In this document: positions 10,580-18,214 of the stretch, piece after piece
How positions within the stretch are numbered: the stretch's first letter is position 1
How the letters are laid out: each line of letters begins with the position of its first letter
Notes under the pieces: model-generated
Told to the model about the DNA's origin: nothing
Databases searched by the model: none
What the model saw: the letters and a program-made list of their open reading frames with translations, nothing else
Origin: Thermoleophilia bacterium
Lineage (GTDB): Bacteria > Actinomycetota > Thermoleophilia > Gaiellales > Gaiellaceae
Assembly (NCBI GenBank): GCA_025929425.1
Contig: JAICME010000014.1
Span: forward strand, 1-36,095
DNA length: 36,095 nt
Direction of reading: 5' to 3'
Translations under genes and position numbers: made by a program

Positions 10580-10991
10580 ACTCCTCGCCGCGATCGGCGA
10601 GCGGACGCCCGCGCCCGCCAGCGGCGCTGCGACCGCTCTGACCGCCGCGCTCGCGGCCGCCCTCGCCGAACTCTCCGCCCGCTTCGCCGGCAACGACGCC
10701 GACGCGGAGCGCGCGCACGAACTCGCCGGCGAGCTCGTCCGGCTGGGGGACGACGACGACGCCGCCTACACGGCCTTCATGGCGGACCGAAACGAGGAGA
10801 CGCGCGCCGAGATCGTTCGCATCCCCGAAGAGATGGCACGCAGAGCGGACGAGGTCGTCGAGCTCGCGGAGCGCGCGGCCCGCAAGCTGAGCAGGGCGGT
10901 GGGGGGAGACGCCCGGGCTTCCGCCGAGCTTGCGCATGCCGCGGCCGCCGTCGCCCGCGGGCTGGCCGAGCTCAATCGCGCGGGATCTTGA
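10554..10991 (+). CDS. Small FTCD cyclodeaminase-domain protein (methenyl-THF cyclohydrolase FchA-like)
   Basis: 145 aa helical protein with the opening [33 protein letters not shown] typical of formiminotetrahydrofolate cyclodeaminase/FchA proteins (the PAPGGG-like turn here reads PAPASG). The family is normally about 200 aa, so this copy is short, apparently lacking part of the C-terminal helices. It overlaps the GMC gene by 26 bases and ends the operon. FchA-type enzymes interconvert methenyl- and formyl-THF, which fits the oxidative C1 branch formed by MetVF upstream. Whether the shortened form is catalytic is unknown. Its last 20 bases overlap the convergent gene. Confidence 0.75.
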   Translation: MLNELRVDELLAAIGERTPAPASGAATALTAALAAALAELSARFAGNDADAERAHELAGELVRLGDDDDAAYTAFMADRNEETRAEIVRIPEEMARRADEVVELAERAARKLSRAVGGDARASAELAHAAAAVARGLAELNRAGS

Positions 10992-11271
10992 GCTCGCGCC
11001 CGACGTAGAAGCCGGAGACCTCCTCGAGGACGTAGGGCGCCATCGCGCTCCGCCTCTCCGACTCCACGTCCGAGCGCCGGTACGCGTCCCGTGACTCGGC
11101 CGAGTCCCACACGGAGACGCCGACGACCTCGTTCCCGTCGGGCGAGACGAGCTCGTACGCGCGCAGCATCCCCTCGGGAAAGTCGCGCGGCCGCCACGAG
11201 CGGCTGAACTCGTCATGTGCGCCCGGCTTCAGCTTCCGCGTCGTGATCCAGACATAACCGTCGAGATCCAT
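10972..11271 (-). CDS. Small antibiotic-monooxygenase-like (dimeric alpha/beta barrel) protein
   Basis: 99 aa. The pattern YVWITTRKLKPGAHDEF...SWRPRDFPEGMLRAYEL...VVGVSVWDSAESRDAYRRSD...[14 protein letters not shown] fits the ABM/dimeric ferredoxin-like barrel group, small homodimeric proteins that include monooxygenases and many uncharacterised members. No cofactor motif is visible. It is convergent with the FchA-like gene (20-base overlap) and divergent from the LLM oxidoreductase, with 81 bases between the two starts. The ATG at 11271 is the only good start. Function beyond family placement is unknown. Confidence 0.7.
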   Translation of the reverse strand: MDLDGYVWITTRKLKPGAHDEFSRSWRPRDFPEGMLRAYELVSPDGNEVVGVSVWDSAESRDAYRRSDVESERRSAMAPYVLEEVSGFYVGRELKIPRD

Positions 11272-11330
11272 GCGGGCAGTCTCGCAGAGAGCGCCGCAGG
11301 CGTCAGCCGCTTTTCAGTAATACTTGCGGG

Positions 11331-11346
11331 CGCAACGTTCGTTGCG
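11331..11346. promoter_or_regulatory. Operator-like inverted repeat
   Basis: CGCAACG-TT-CGTTGCG is a perfect 7-bp inverted repeat with a 2-base spacer, ending 6 bases before the ATG of the LLM oxidoreductase and inside the divergent gap to the ABM-like gene. The compact dyad suits a dimeric repressor; which regulator binds it is unknown. Confidence 0.4.
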
Positions 11347-11352
11347 ATCTCC

Positions 11353-12417
11353 ATGGATCTCGGACTCGTCACCTTTGCCGACCTCTATCCCGGCGTCAGC
11401 GCCGAGGAGCGGATGCGCGACCTCCTGGAGGAGGCGAGGCTCGCCGACGAGCTGGGGCTGAAGGTCTTCGCGGTCGGAGAGCACCATCGCCCCGACTACC
11501 TCGTCTCGTCTCCGACGACGGCCCTGGCCGCGATCGCCGCGCAGACCAAGGACATCCGGCTCTCCAGTGCCGTGACCGTGCTCTCCTCGGAGGATCCGGT
11601 TCGGGTGTTCGAGCAGTTCGCGCACGTCGACCTGATCTCGAACGGGCGGGCCGAGATCATGGCCGGGCGCGGCTCGTTCATCGAGTCGTTTCCGCTCTTC
11701 GGCTACGACCTGCACGACTATGACGAGCTCTTCGCAGAGAAGCTCGAGCTGCTGCTCGCACTCCGCGACAGCGAGCGCGTCACCTGGCACGGAAAGCACC
11801 GCGCGCCGCTCGAGGATGCCGTCGTCTGGCCACGCCCGGTGCAAGATCCGCTTCCCGTCTGGATCGCAGTCGGCGGCACCCCCGAGTCGGTCGTCCGCGC
11901 AGCGCGGCTCGGCCTCCCGCTCGCCCTTGCGATCATCGGCGGGCAGTACCCACGGTTCAAGCCGTTCGCCGACCTCTACCGGCAGGCCTGGCACGAGGCC
12001 GGCCACAGCGGCGACCCGCGAATCGCGATCAACACGCACGCCTTCGTCGCGGCGACCCGCGAGGACTCCGAGCGCGCATTCGCCGCGCCGTACCTCGCAG
12101 TGATGAACAGGATCGGCCGCGAGCGGGGCTGGCCGCCCTCCGGAAAGGCGGAGTTCGAGGCGCTCGCCTCGCCCGCCGGGCCGCTCGCCATCGGATCGCC
12201 CGAGGAGGTCGCCGAGAAGATCGTCGCCTACCACGAGCTCTTCCGGCCGGAGCGCTACCTCGGGCACATCAGCATCGGCGCCGTCCCCCACCGCGACGTG
12301 ATGCGCGCGATCGAGCTCTTCGGGACGGAGGTCGCGCCGACAGTCGAGCGAATCCTCGCCGGAAATGCCAAAGCCCGCGAACCGCTTGCGCAGTTCCCGG
12401 GCTTTGACGCTGAGTAA
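11353..12417 (+). CDS. LLM-class (luciferase-like) flavin-dependent oxidoreductase
   Basis: 354 aa TIM-barrel protein of the bacterial luciferase superfamily. It opens MDLGLVTFADLYPG and continues with EEARLADELGLKVFAVGEHH (the typical active-site GEHH), SSAVTVLSSEDPVRVFEQFAHVDLISNGRAEIMAGRGSF, and PVWIAVGGTPESVVRAARLGLPLALAIIGG, the F/G-box of FMN or F420-binding members. It likely oxidises a small organic compound using reduced FMN or F420; the substrate is unknown. The ATG at 11353 is chosen because it begins exactly at the first barrel strand; longer in-frame starts back to 11215 overlap the divergent gene. Confidence 0.85.
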   Translation: MDLGLVTFADLYPGVSAEERMRDLLEEARLADELGLKVFAVGEHHRPDYLVSSPTTALAAIAAQTKDIRLSSAVTVLSSEDPVRVFEQFAHVDLISNGRAEIMAGRGSFIESFPLFGYDLHDYDELFAEKLELLLALRDSERVTWHGKHRAPLEDAVVWPRPVQDPLPVWIAVGGTPESVVRAARLGLPLALAIIGGQYPRFKPFADLYRQAWHEAGHSGDPRIAINTHAFVAATREDSERAFAAPYLAVMNRIGRERGWPPSGKAEFEALASPAGPLAIGSPEEVAEKIVAYHELFRPERYLGHISIGAVPHRDVMRAIELFGTEVAPTVERILAGNAKAREPLAQFPGFDAE

Positions 12418-12516
12418 CTTCTCACACTCCACGAGGTCTGTCAAGTGGGAACCGTCGATGAGTTCCCGCCCGCTCGCCGGTCGTAGCTTCGACACCGAAA
12501 CGAGGAGGCGCGCGAG

Positions 12517-12918
12517 ATGTCCACCGTGGCGTCGAAGCTCAACATCAGCAGGGTCGGCCGGGTGTGCGTGACCGTTGCCGACACCGACCGGGCGCTCGAC
12601 TTCTATGTCGGCACACTCGGTTTCGAGAAGGTCGTCGACGTGCCGCTGGGCCCGGACATGCGCTGGGTCGAGGTCTCGGTCTCGGACGCGGAGACGACGA
12701 TCGCCCTCGCCCCGCCGCCGCAGGGCCGGCAGGCCGGCGAGAGCGAGACCGGAATCTGCCTCGACACGAGCGACGTCGACGGGGCGCATGCCGCACTGAA
12801 GGAAGCGGGGGCGGACGTGGACGACGAGGTCAGCCGCTACGGCGGGCCGGTGCCGCCGATGTTCTGGGTGCGCGACCCGGACGGCAACTCGCTCATCGTC
12901 GTCGAGCCGCAGAACTGA
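12517..12918 (+). CDS. VOC (glyoxalase/bleomycin resistance) family protein
   Basis: 133 aa single VOC module. The two beta-alpha-beta units are RVCVTVADTDRALDFYVGTLGFEKV (about 15-40) and TGICLDTSDVDGAHAALKEAGADV with the final FWVRDPDGNSLIVVEP. E131 in VVEP and the aspartates of the first strand fit a metal site. A clear Shine-Dalgarno (GAGGAGG) lies upstream of the ATG. Such proteins include isomerases, dioxygenases and antibiotic-binding proteins; the specific role is unknown. Its TGA overlaps the CTG where the STAS-like frame begins. The 99 bases before the start contain no gene. Confidence 0.82.
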   Translation: MSTVASKLNISRVGRVCVTVADTDRALDFYVGTLGFEKVVDVPLGPDMRWVEVSVSDAETTIALAPPPQGRQAGESETGICLDTSDVDGAHAALKEAGADVDDEVSRYGGPVPPMFWVRDPDGNSLIVVEPQN

Positions 12919-13118
12919 TCACGCCCGCCGACCTGCGGACGGTCGACTTCCTGGCGCGCCTCCGTCTGCGGACCGGGGCGCGCCTCGTGCGTGCGCCGCG
13001 CGAACTGTGGGATCTCCTCGAGCTCTGCGGCCTACGGGAGGCGGTCGGCCAGCCCGAAGAGCGGGAAGAGCTGCGCGGTGTCGAGGAAGAACGTCAGCTC
13101 GACGATCCGGCCGTCTGA
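12915..13118 (+). pseudogene. STAS-domain-like frame, possibly truncated or CTG-started, partly antisense to the sigma factor
   Basis: The frame starting with CTG at 12915 (CTGA overlap with the VOC stop) encodes about 67 aa: LITPADLRTVDFLARLRL, then RAPRELWDLLELCGLREAVGQPEEREEL. The first 45 residues closely follow the C-terminal half of small actinobacterial STAS proteins (TVDxLARLxL ... PELRELLELxGL). No ATG, GTG or TTG start lies near the beginning. The last 87 bases are antisense to the 3' end of the sigma factor gene, a layout I recall from other actinobacterial STAS/sigma pairs. It may be a remnant, or a short gene using CTG and coupling to the VOC gene. Confidence 0.4.
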
Positions 13119-13976
13119 CACCTCCGGAACGATCACCGCCCACGGCTCGTGGCCGCCGTCCGGCGAAGGCTTGTACTGCCCCCAGGCCGGCATGCCGTTC
13201 GCGAGGCCGGCCGGCACGAGCTTCGACCCTTTGCAGCCGATGCCCGGGCCGAACCACCACGTGAAGATGTCGTCGCGGCCCTTCAGCCAGAGGCTGAACG
13301 GCGGCATCGACTGGACGGCGTCCTCGTGCAGGAGGTCGGTGAGCCGGTCGATGTCGTAGGCCTCGAACGCGGCGACGTAGCGCTCGAGCAGGGCCCGCGT
13401 CTGGTCGTCGAGCTCGGCAGGGGAGGTCGTGTCCGCCGTGGCGAGGGTCGCGCGCGCCCGCTGCAGCGCGCTGTTGATCGAGGCGACGCTCGTGTCGAGC
13501 AGCTCGGCAGCCTCGCTCGCCTGCCACTTCAGAACCTCGCAGAGGATGAGCGCCGCACGCTGCTTCGGCGGGAGGTGCTGGAGAGCGGCGACGAACGCGA
13601 GCCGCAAGGTCTCGCGCTGCTCTGCGAGCTCGTCCGGCGTCGGCAGCGGCGTGATCCAGGTCACTTCCGGCAGCTCCGCCAGGTTCTCGAACAGCGGTTC
13701 CTGCGCGGGGCCGAGATCCATGGGACGTGCGCGCTTCTCGCGGCCGCTCAGCTGGTCGAAGCAGACGTTCGTGGCGATCTTGTAGAGCCACGACTTGAGC
13801 GCCGACCGCCCCTCGAAGCGGTCGAGCGAGCGCCACGCGCGCAGCATCGTCTCCTGCACGGCATCCTCCGCCTCGAAGGCGGAACCGAGCATGCGGTAGC
13901 AGTAACCGGTCAGGTCGTGCCGGTACTGCTCGAGATCCCCCGTTGTGGCCGGCTGGACGGTCGCCACGTCCCCCAT
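13032..13976 (-). CDS. ECF-type sigma-70 factor with C-terminal SnoaL-like domain (SigG-like)
   Basis: 314 aa from the ATG at 13976 (an in-frame GTG at 13994 inside the previous gene is the alternative). Region sigma2 covers about 10-80 (DLTGYCYRMLGSAFEAEDAVQ, LKSWLYKIATNVCFDQL); region sigma4 about 125-180 (LPPKQRAALILCEVLKWQASEAAELL, SINSALQRAR). After that, LLERYVAAFEAYDIDRLTDLLHEDAVQSMPP and the following 100 residues form a SnoaL/NTF2-like domain, as in the large ECF subgroup with C-terminal extensions that may regulate the factor in place of an anti-sigma protein. It sits one base after the PhnB-like VOC gene. No anti-sigma gene is nearby. Confidence 0.9.
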   Translation of the reverse strand: MGDVATVQPATTGDLEQYRHDLTGYCYRMLGSAFEAEDAVQETMLRAWRSLDRFEGRSALKSWLYKIATNVCFDQLSGREKRARPMDLGPAQEPLFENLAELPEVTWITPLPTPDELAEQRETLRLAFVAALQHLPPKQRAALILCEVLKWQASEAAELLDTSVASINSALQRARATLATADTTSPAELDDQTRALLERYVAAFEAYDIDRLTDLLHEDAVQSMPPFSLWLKGRDDIFTWWFGPGIGCKGSKLVPAGLANGMPAWGQYKPSPDGGHEPWAVIVPEVSDGRIVELTFFLDTAQLFPLFGLADRLP

Positions 13977-13977
13977 T

Positions 13978-14451
13978 CTACGCGGCTGCAGCACGCTCGA
14001 GCTCGTCGACCTCGATCTTCGTCATCTTCAGCATCGCGCCCATCGCGCGCTGCGCCCTCTCGGGGTCGGGATCCCCGAGGAGCTCGCGCAAGCGCCGCGG
14101 CACGATCTGCCACGCAAGGCCGTAGCGATCGGTGACCCAGCCGCAGGCGATCTCCTGGCCTCCCTCGGCGAGCCGGCTCCAGTAGCGGTCGACCTCTTCC
14201 TGCGACTCGCAGTCGACCATGAGCGAGATCGCCGGACCCTCGATCTTGTAGTTCGAGCCACCGTTCAGCGCGTAGAACTCGCGGCCATGGAGCTCGAAAC
14301 CGACGGTCATCACCGTGCCTTCCGGCCGCGGCCCGGCCGGGCCGTAGCGCGTCACCTCGGTGATCCGCGAGTCGGGGAAGATGGAGGTGTAGAACTCGGC
14401 GGCTTCCTCGGCCTCCGTGTCGAACCAGAGCCAGGTCGTGATCTTCTGCAT
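13978..14451 (-). CDS. PhnB-like VOC family protein
   Basis: 157 aa of the PhnB / 3-demethylubiquinone-9 methyltransferase-domain type: MQKITTWLWFDTEAEEAAEF with the FYTSIFPDSRITEVTRYGP continuation, TVMTVGFELHGREFYALNGG, AISLMVDCESQEEVDRYWSRL, CGWVTDRYGLAWQIVPRRL, and the C-terminal AMLKMTKIEVDELERA. These proteins are VOC-fold homologues of unclear function despite the methyltransferase name. A Shine-Dalgarno (AAAGGA) precedes the ATG at 14451, so the longer frame to 14508 is not used. Its TAG lies one base from the sigma factor ATG; the pair is probably co-transcribed and may be target and regulator. Confidence 0.85.
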   Translation of the reverse strand: MQKITTWLWFDTEAEEAAEFYTSIFPDSRITEVTRYGPAGPRPEGTVMTVGFELHGREFYALNGGSNYKIEGPAISLMVDCESQEEVDRYWSRLAEGGQEIACGWVTDRYGLAWQIVPRRLRELLGDPDPERAQRAMGAMLKMTKIEVDELERAAAA

Positions 14452-14514
14452 CGATCGTCCTTTCGATCGGGATTCAGAGCTCAGACCGCGCCCGGCGCGC
14501 GAACTCATCGGCGG

Positions 14515-15588
14515 CTAGGAGACGGCGAGGCCGAGCCAGGCGGCGAGATCGTCGATCTCCTTCCGGACGGCCGTCGCGATCGCGCGGCTGAACGTCACGT
14601 CCTCGTGGATCGCGTTCACCCGGAGCACCGAGGCCTTGCGGTCGGCGGTCGCGTCGAGCTTCCCGACGAGCCGGTCGCCGTGGAGGATCGGCAGCGCGAA
14701 GTAGCCCCACCGCCTCTTCGCGGCCGGCTTGTACATCTCGAGCGTGTACTCGAAGCCGAAGAGCTCCTTCGTCCGGACGCGGTCGTGGATGAGCCGGTCG
14801 AAGGGCGACAGCAACGCCGTCCTCCCCTTGAAGCCGTCGTCGAGATAGCGCGGATCGACGCGCCACTCGCCCTTCACGCCCTCGACGACTGCGGGCTCCC
14901 CCACCCCGCCGACGTGGATCGGCTCGATCGGCATCGCCCGCGCCTGCGCCCGCGCGAGGCCGAGGGCGGCGAGCCGCCGCTCGTCCCGGATCTTCTCCGC
15001 CTCCTCGAAGGACGGAATCTCGACGTCGGTCGGATACACGCGTTGCGGCAGATCCCACAGGCGTTCCCGCCCGACCCGGCCCGCGATGGCGACCTCGCCC
15101 CGGGACTGCAGAAACTCGAGCATCTGGGTGACGTTGCGGTTGTTCGTCCAACCGCTCGACTCCCAGGGAACGGCACATGTGTCCGGGATGTCCCGTGAGG
15201 ACAGCGGCCCCTTTCGCTTCAGCAGCCGGAGGACGTCTCGCCGGAAGCGGTCGTTGTCGCGCAGCCACGCCTCCACGCGCTCGTGGGTGCGCCGGCCGCG
15301 GGCGCCGGCGAGGTAGAGGCCGACGTCGCTCATGGGCCGGATGAGGGCGTTGGATTCGAACAGCGTGCGATCTCGCTCGAGCGCCTGCGTCAGGTGCTCC
15401 GGCCGGTAGGACGATCCGAGGCGGCTCCAGGCGACGAGGTCGGCGCTCGGCGCCACCGCGGCGGTCGGATCGATCTGGAGGAACGCCAGCCGCTCGACGA
15501 CCGCCAGCAGATTCTGCGGCCGCGGCGCAGCGAGGAGCTGGGCTCGGACCGCGATCCGGCGCGCCTGCTCGGCCGTCAGCTCGTGCAC
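14515..15588 (-). CDS. Winged-helix DNA glycosylase-like protein (YcaQ/AlkZ family)
   Basis: 357 aa of the HTH_42/COG3214 family, whose members YcaQ and AlkZ unhook interstrand DNA crosslinks. Key segments: ARRIAVRAQLL at the start, LAFLQIDPTAAVAPSADLV (QIDP motif near residue 43, part of the glycosylase signature), ALIRPMSDVGLYLAG, the winged-helix LLKRKGPLSSRDIPD, and the conserved LLSPFDRLIHDRVRTKELFGFEYTLEMY, then RRWGYFALPILHGDRLVGKLD. Start GTG 15588 lies one base from the permease stop, so it belongs to the ABC transporter operon. Whether it repairs crosslinks here is inferred from the family. Confidence 0.82.
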   Translation of the reverse strand: MHELTAEQARRIAVRAQLLAAPRPQNLLAVVERLAFLQIDPTAAVAPSADLVAWSRLGSSYRPEHLTQALERDRTLFESNALIRPMSDVGLYLAGARGRRTHERVEAWLRDNDRFRRDVLRLLKRKGPLSSRDIPDTCAVPWESSGWTNNRNVTQMLEFLQSRGEVAIAGRVGRERLWDLPQRVYPTDVEIPSFEEAEKIRDERRLAALGLARAQARAMPIEPIHVGGVGEPAVVEGVKGEWRVDPRYLDDGFKGRTALLSPFDRLIHDRVRTKELFGFEYTLEMYKPAAKRRWGYFALPILHGDRLVGKLDATADRKASVLRVNAIHEDVTFSRAIATAVRKEIDDLAAWLGLAVS

Positions 15589-15589
15589 G

Positions 15590-16375
15590 TCACGCCCGTT
15601 CGAGCGTCGCGCGCCTGCGGCTGAGGGTCTCGGTGCCACGGATGAGGGCGTACCCGAGCGCCGCGTAGGCGAGACCGATCAGCGCCTCGGCGCCCAGCAG
15701 CCCCAGCACGCTGCCGACCGAGCTGCCGGAGGCGAGCTTCCGCGCAGCTGCGATCCCGTGTGTGAGCGGGACGCCCTCGGAGACCTGCCGCAGCACGATC
15801 GGCAGATCGTGGACGGGCACGTTCGCTCCCGAGAGGACGAGGAGCCCGCCGAAGAGGATGTTCGAGAGGACGGCGGTCTCGCGGGCGACCAGGCCGATCG
15901 CGGCGTTGATCAGTCCCAATCCCGTGCAGGCGAACGCGCTCACGGCGATGACGAGGACGATCGGCGCATATCCCGAAGCGGCGACGTGCGTGCCGACGAT
16001 CGCACTGCCCGCGACGAGCGCGAACAGCGCCACGAAGAACCCGTTCGTCGCGACCGGCAAGGCCCGCCCGAGAAAGAGCGGCAGTCTCCGCGCGGGCGTG
16101 ATGAGGATGTACCCGAGGGTCTGCTGGTTCCGCTCGCCGGCGATCGTGTTCGCCATCGCGAACAGGCACGGGATCGCGGCGAACTGGAGCGCGTTGCCGA
16201 TCACGTAGAAGCTGTCCGACTGGAGCTTCGCCGAGCGGCCGATGTAGACGAAGAGCAGGATCTGGAAGATCGGCATGACGAGAAACGACGGGACGTAGAC
16301 CCACGGGTTGAGCCAGCTGAAGAGCGCGCGATAGCTGATCAGCCCACCGACGAAGAAGACGCGGACCGACTTCAC
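15590..16375 (-). CDS. ABC-2 type transporter permease
   Basis: 261 aa integral membrane protein with about six hydrophobic segments: PWVYVPSFLVMPIFQILLFVYIG, FAAIPCLFAMANTIAGERNQQTLGYILITPA (the ABC-2 coupling-helix region with the ER motif), FFVALFALVAGSAIVG, IVLVIAVSAFACTGLGLINAAIGL, NILFGGLLVLSGANVP and LGLLGAEALIGLAYAALGYALI. It pairs with the permease at 16372, overlapped by GTGA, and the ATPase at 17139. The substrate is not evident; ABC-2 systems export drugs, lipids or polysaccharides. Confidence 0.85.
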   Translation of the reverse strand: MKSVRVFFVGGLISYRALFSWLNPWVYVPSFLVMPIFQILLFVYIGRSAKLQSDSFYVIGNALQFAAIPCLFAMANTIAGERNQQTLGYILITPARRLPLFLGRALPVATNGFFVALFALVAGSAIVGTHVAASGYAPIVLVIAVSAFACTGLGLINAAIGLVARETAVLSNILFGGLLVLSGANVPVHDLPIVLRQVSEGVPLTHGIAAARKLASGSSVGSVLGLLGAEALIGLAYAALGYALIRGTETLSRRRATLERA

Positions 16376-17142
16376 GTGAGAGAAAGGGTTCCCTTGGCGC
16401 GCGCCGCGTGGAGCGCGCGCTGGACGAGGAGGAGACCGAGCACGACATACGCGGCGCCGACCCCGAGCGCCATGCCGATGTCACCGTAGGACGGCCCCGC
16501 GAGCGCGGCGCCGCGAATCGCACGGATCCCCCAGGTCGGCGCGAGCAGCCAGGAGATCGGACGCACCCAACCGGGAAAGAGCGACAACGGGACGAGGAAT
16601 CCCGAGATCAGCCAGACGGGGTACTCGAGCATGTTCCCGAGCGCCCAGGCCTGGCGGAAGCGGACGAATGCGACGGCCAGAACGAAGCCGAGCGCCCCGA
16701 TCGAGGCGACCGTCGCGGGCACCGCGAGGACGAAGGCGACGGGGTCGGTGATCTGCAACGGGATGCCGAAGACCGCCCACCCCCACAGCAGGGTGGCGGC
16801 CATGCTGTAGATGCCGATCGTCGACATCGCGATCGTGAGCGGCAGCAGGATCAAGGCGAAGTTCACGGGAGCCGCGACCTCGAGCTCGAGCGTCCCGTGC
16901 CAGCGCTCCTGCGCCAACGCGCTTCCTGCGGGCGTGGCCGTGTTCGACCAGACACCCATCACGGCGGCTCCGAGCGAGGAGTAGAGGAGCGGCTTCGAGT
17001 CGGCGCCCGCCTTGAACATGAAGAACGCGACCGTCGCGAAGAACAGCGGATAGAGGACGCCGAGCCAGCTGTTGAACGACGAGCGCATCAGCATCTTCAT
17101 GCGGAAGAACCAGCCGTACGCGAGGACACGCGCGACTCTCAT
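16372..17142 (-). CDS. ABC-2 type transporter permease
   Basis: 256 aa, about six membrane segments: SWLGVLYPLFFATVAFFMF, LGAAVMGVWSNTATPAGSALAQERWHGTLELEVAAP (coupling region with ERWHGTLE), LILLPLTIAMSTIGIYSMAATLLWGWAVFG, VAFVLAVPATVASIGALGFVLAVAF, VWLISGFLVPLSLFP and the C-terminal GVGAAYVVLGLLLVQRAL. ATG 17142 overlaps the ATPase stop (ATGA); the following permease starts with GTGA overlap. Two different permeases plus one ATPase make a heterodimeric ABC-2 exporter. A longer in-frame reading upstream runs through the ATPase gene in another frame and is not coding. Confidence 0.85.
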   Translation of the reverse strand: MRVARVLAYGWFFRMKMLMRSSFNSWLGVLYPLFFATVAFFMFKAGADSKPLLYSSLGAAVMGVWSNTATPAGSALAQERWHGTLELEVAAPVNFALILLPLTIAMSTIGIYSMAATLLWGWAVFGIPLQITDPVAFVLAVPATVASIGALGFVLAVAFVRFRQAWALGNMLEYPVWLISGFLVPLSLFPGWVRPISWLLAPTWGIRAIRGAALAGPSYGDIGMALGVGAAYVVLGLLLVQRALHAARAKGTLSLT

Positions 17143-18101
17143 TCGACCAGCGCGACGTAGGCGTCCTCGAGCGTCGGCTCGCGCGACGAGACGCGACCCA
17201 CCTCGGAACCGTGAAGGTGGCCGAGAATCGCGTGCACGAGCTCGCGGCCCGGCAGCGTCTGCACGACGAGCACCTGCTTCTGGTCGCGAGCCTCGAGCCC
17301 GACGTTGGAGACGCCGTCGAGAGCACGCACGCGCTCGACGACCGCGTCCTCGATCCCGTACACCTCGATTTCGACGACCGTGCCCTCCCCGACGCCGGCC
17401 TTGAGCGCCTGCGGCGTGCCCTGGGCGACGATCCGGCCCTGTGCGATCACCGCGATCCGGTCGCAGAGCGCGTCCGCCTCGAACATGTAGTGCGTCGTGA
17501 GGAGGACCGTCTTGCCCGCGTCCGTGAGCGCGGCGATCGTGGCCCGTAGCTCGCGCGCACCGACGGGGTCGACGCCGATCGTCGGCTCGTCGAGGAAGAC
17601 GACCTCCGGGTCGTGCAGCAGTCCGCGCGCGATGTGGAGACGCTGGCGCATGCCGCGCGAGTAGCCCTCGACCTTCTCCCGCTCGCGCCCGGCGAGGCCC
17701 ACCAGCTGGAGGAGCTCCTGGATGCGGAGCTTCTGCACGCGCGGCTCGACTCCGTACAGCTCGGCGAAGTAGCGGAGGTTGTCGAGGCCCGAGAGGCGCT
17801 CGTAGAGACCGCGATCGCCCCCGAAGACGTAGCCGATCCGCTTCCTGACCTCGCGCGCGTTGCGGGCGACGTCGAGCCCGAGGACGCGCGCCGTGCCCGC
17901 GGTGGGCAGGAGCAGCGTGATCAGCATCTTGATCGTCGTGGTCTTGCCGGCGCCGTTCGGCCCGAGCAGCCCGAAGAGCTCGCCCTTCGCGATCTCGAAC
18001 GACACGCCGCGCACGGCCTCCACCTCGACGGTCCGGCGGCGCAGTATCCCCGTACTCGTGCGGTAGGTCCGCGCGAGCTCCTCGACCTCCACGACGGCCA
18101 C
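17139..18101 (-). CDS. ABC-2 transporter ATP-binding protein (DrrA-like)
   Basis: 320 aa from GTG 18101. Walker A is GLLGPNGAGKTTTIKML near residue 46, Q-loop region RIGYVFGGDRGLYERL, ABC signature EGYSRGMRQRLHIARGLLHDPE (SRGMRQR), Walker B VVFLDEPTIGVDP and H-loop LLTTHYMFEADALCDRI. The C-terminal extension (about 235-320) matches the regulatory tail of DrrA-like ATPases. The start is preceded by TATGCT six bases upstream with no Shine-Dalgarno, which suggests a leaderless mRNA; the longer frame to 18137 would include this element. It heads the operon with two permeases and the YcaQ-like gene. The DEPT Walker B (Asp-Glu-Pro-Thr) is standard. Confidence 0.92.
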   Translation of the reverse strand: MAVVEVEELARTYRTSTGILRRRTVEVEAVRGVSFEIAKGELFGLLGPNGAGKTTTIKMLITLLLPTAGTARVLGLDVARNAREVRKRIGYVFGGDRGLYERLSGLDNLRYFAELYGVEPRVQKLRIQELLQLVGLAGREREKVEGYSRGMRQRLHIARGLLHDPEVVFLDEPTIGVDPVGARELRATIAALTDAGKTVLLTTHYMFEADALCDRIAVIAQGRIVAQGTPQALKAGVGEGTVVEIEVYGIEDAVVERVRALDGVSNVGLEARDQKQVLVVQTLPGRELVHAILGHLHGSEVGRVSSREPTLEDAYVALVE

Positions 18102-18214
18102 ATTTCGAGCATAGGCCAGGCTGCGGCTTAGCCGCACGACGCCTGCGCGCGAAACCCGATGCGCCGGGAACCGAACGGGCCGATCCTCTGTGCAACAAGG
18201 AAAGGACGGAAACC

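Noticed and set aside
11215-11352. Upstream extension of the LLM oxidoreductase
   Set aside because: Overlaps the divergent ABM-like gene and adds no family residues before the first barrel strand.
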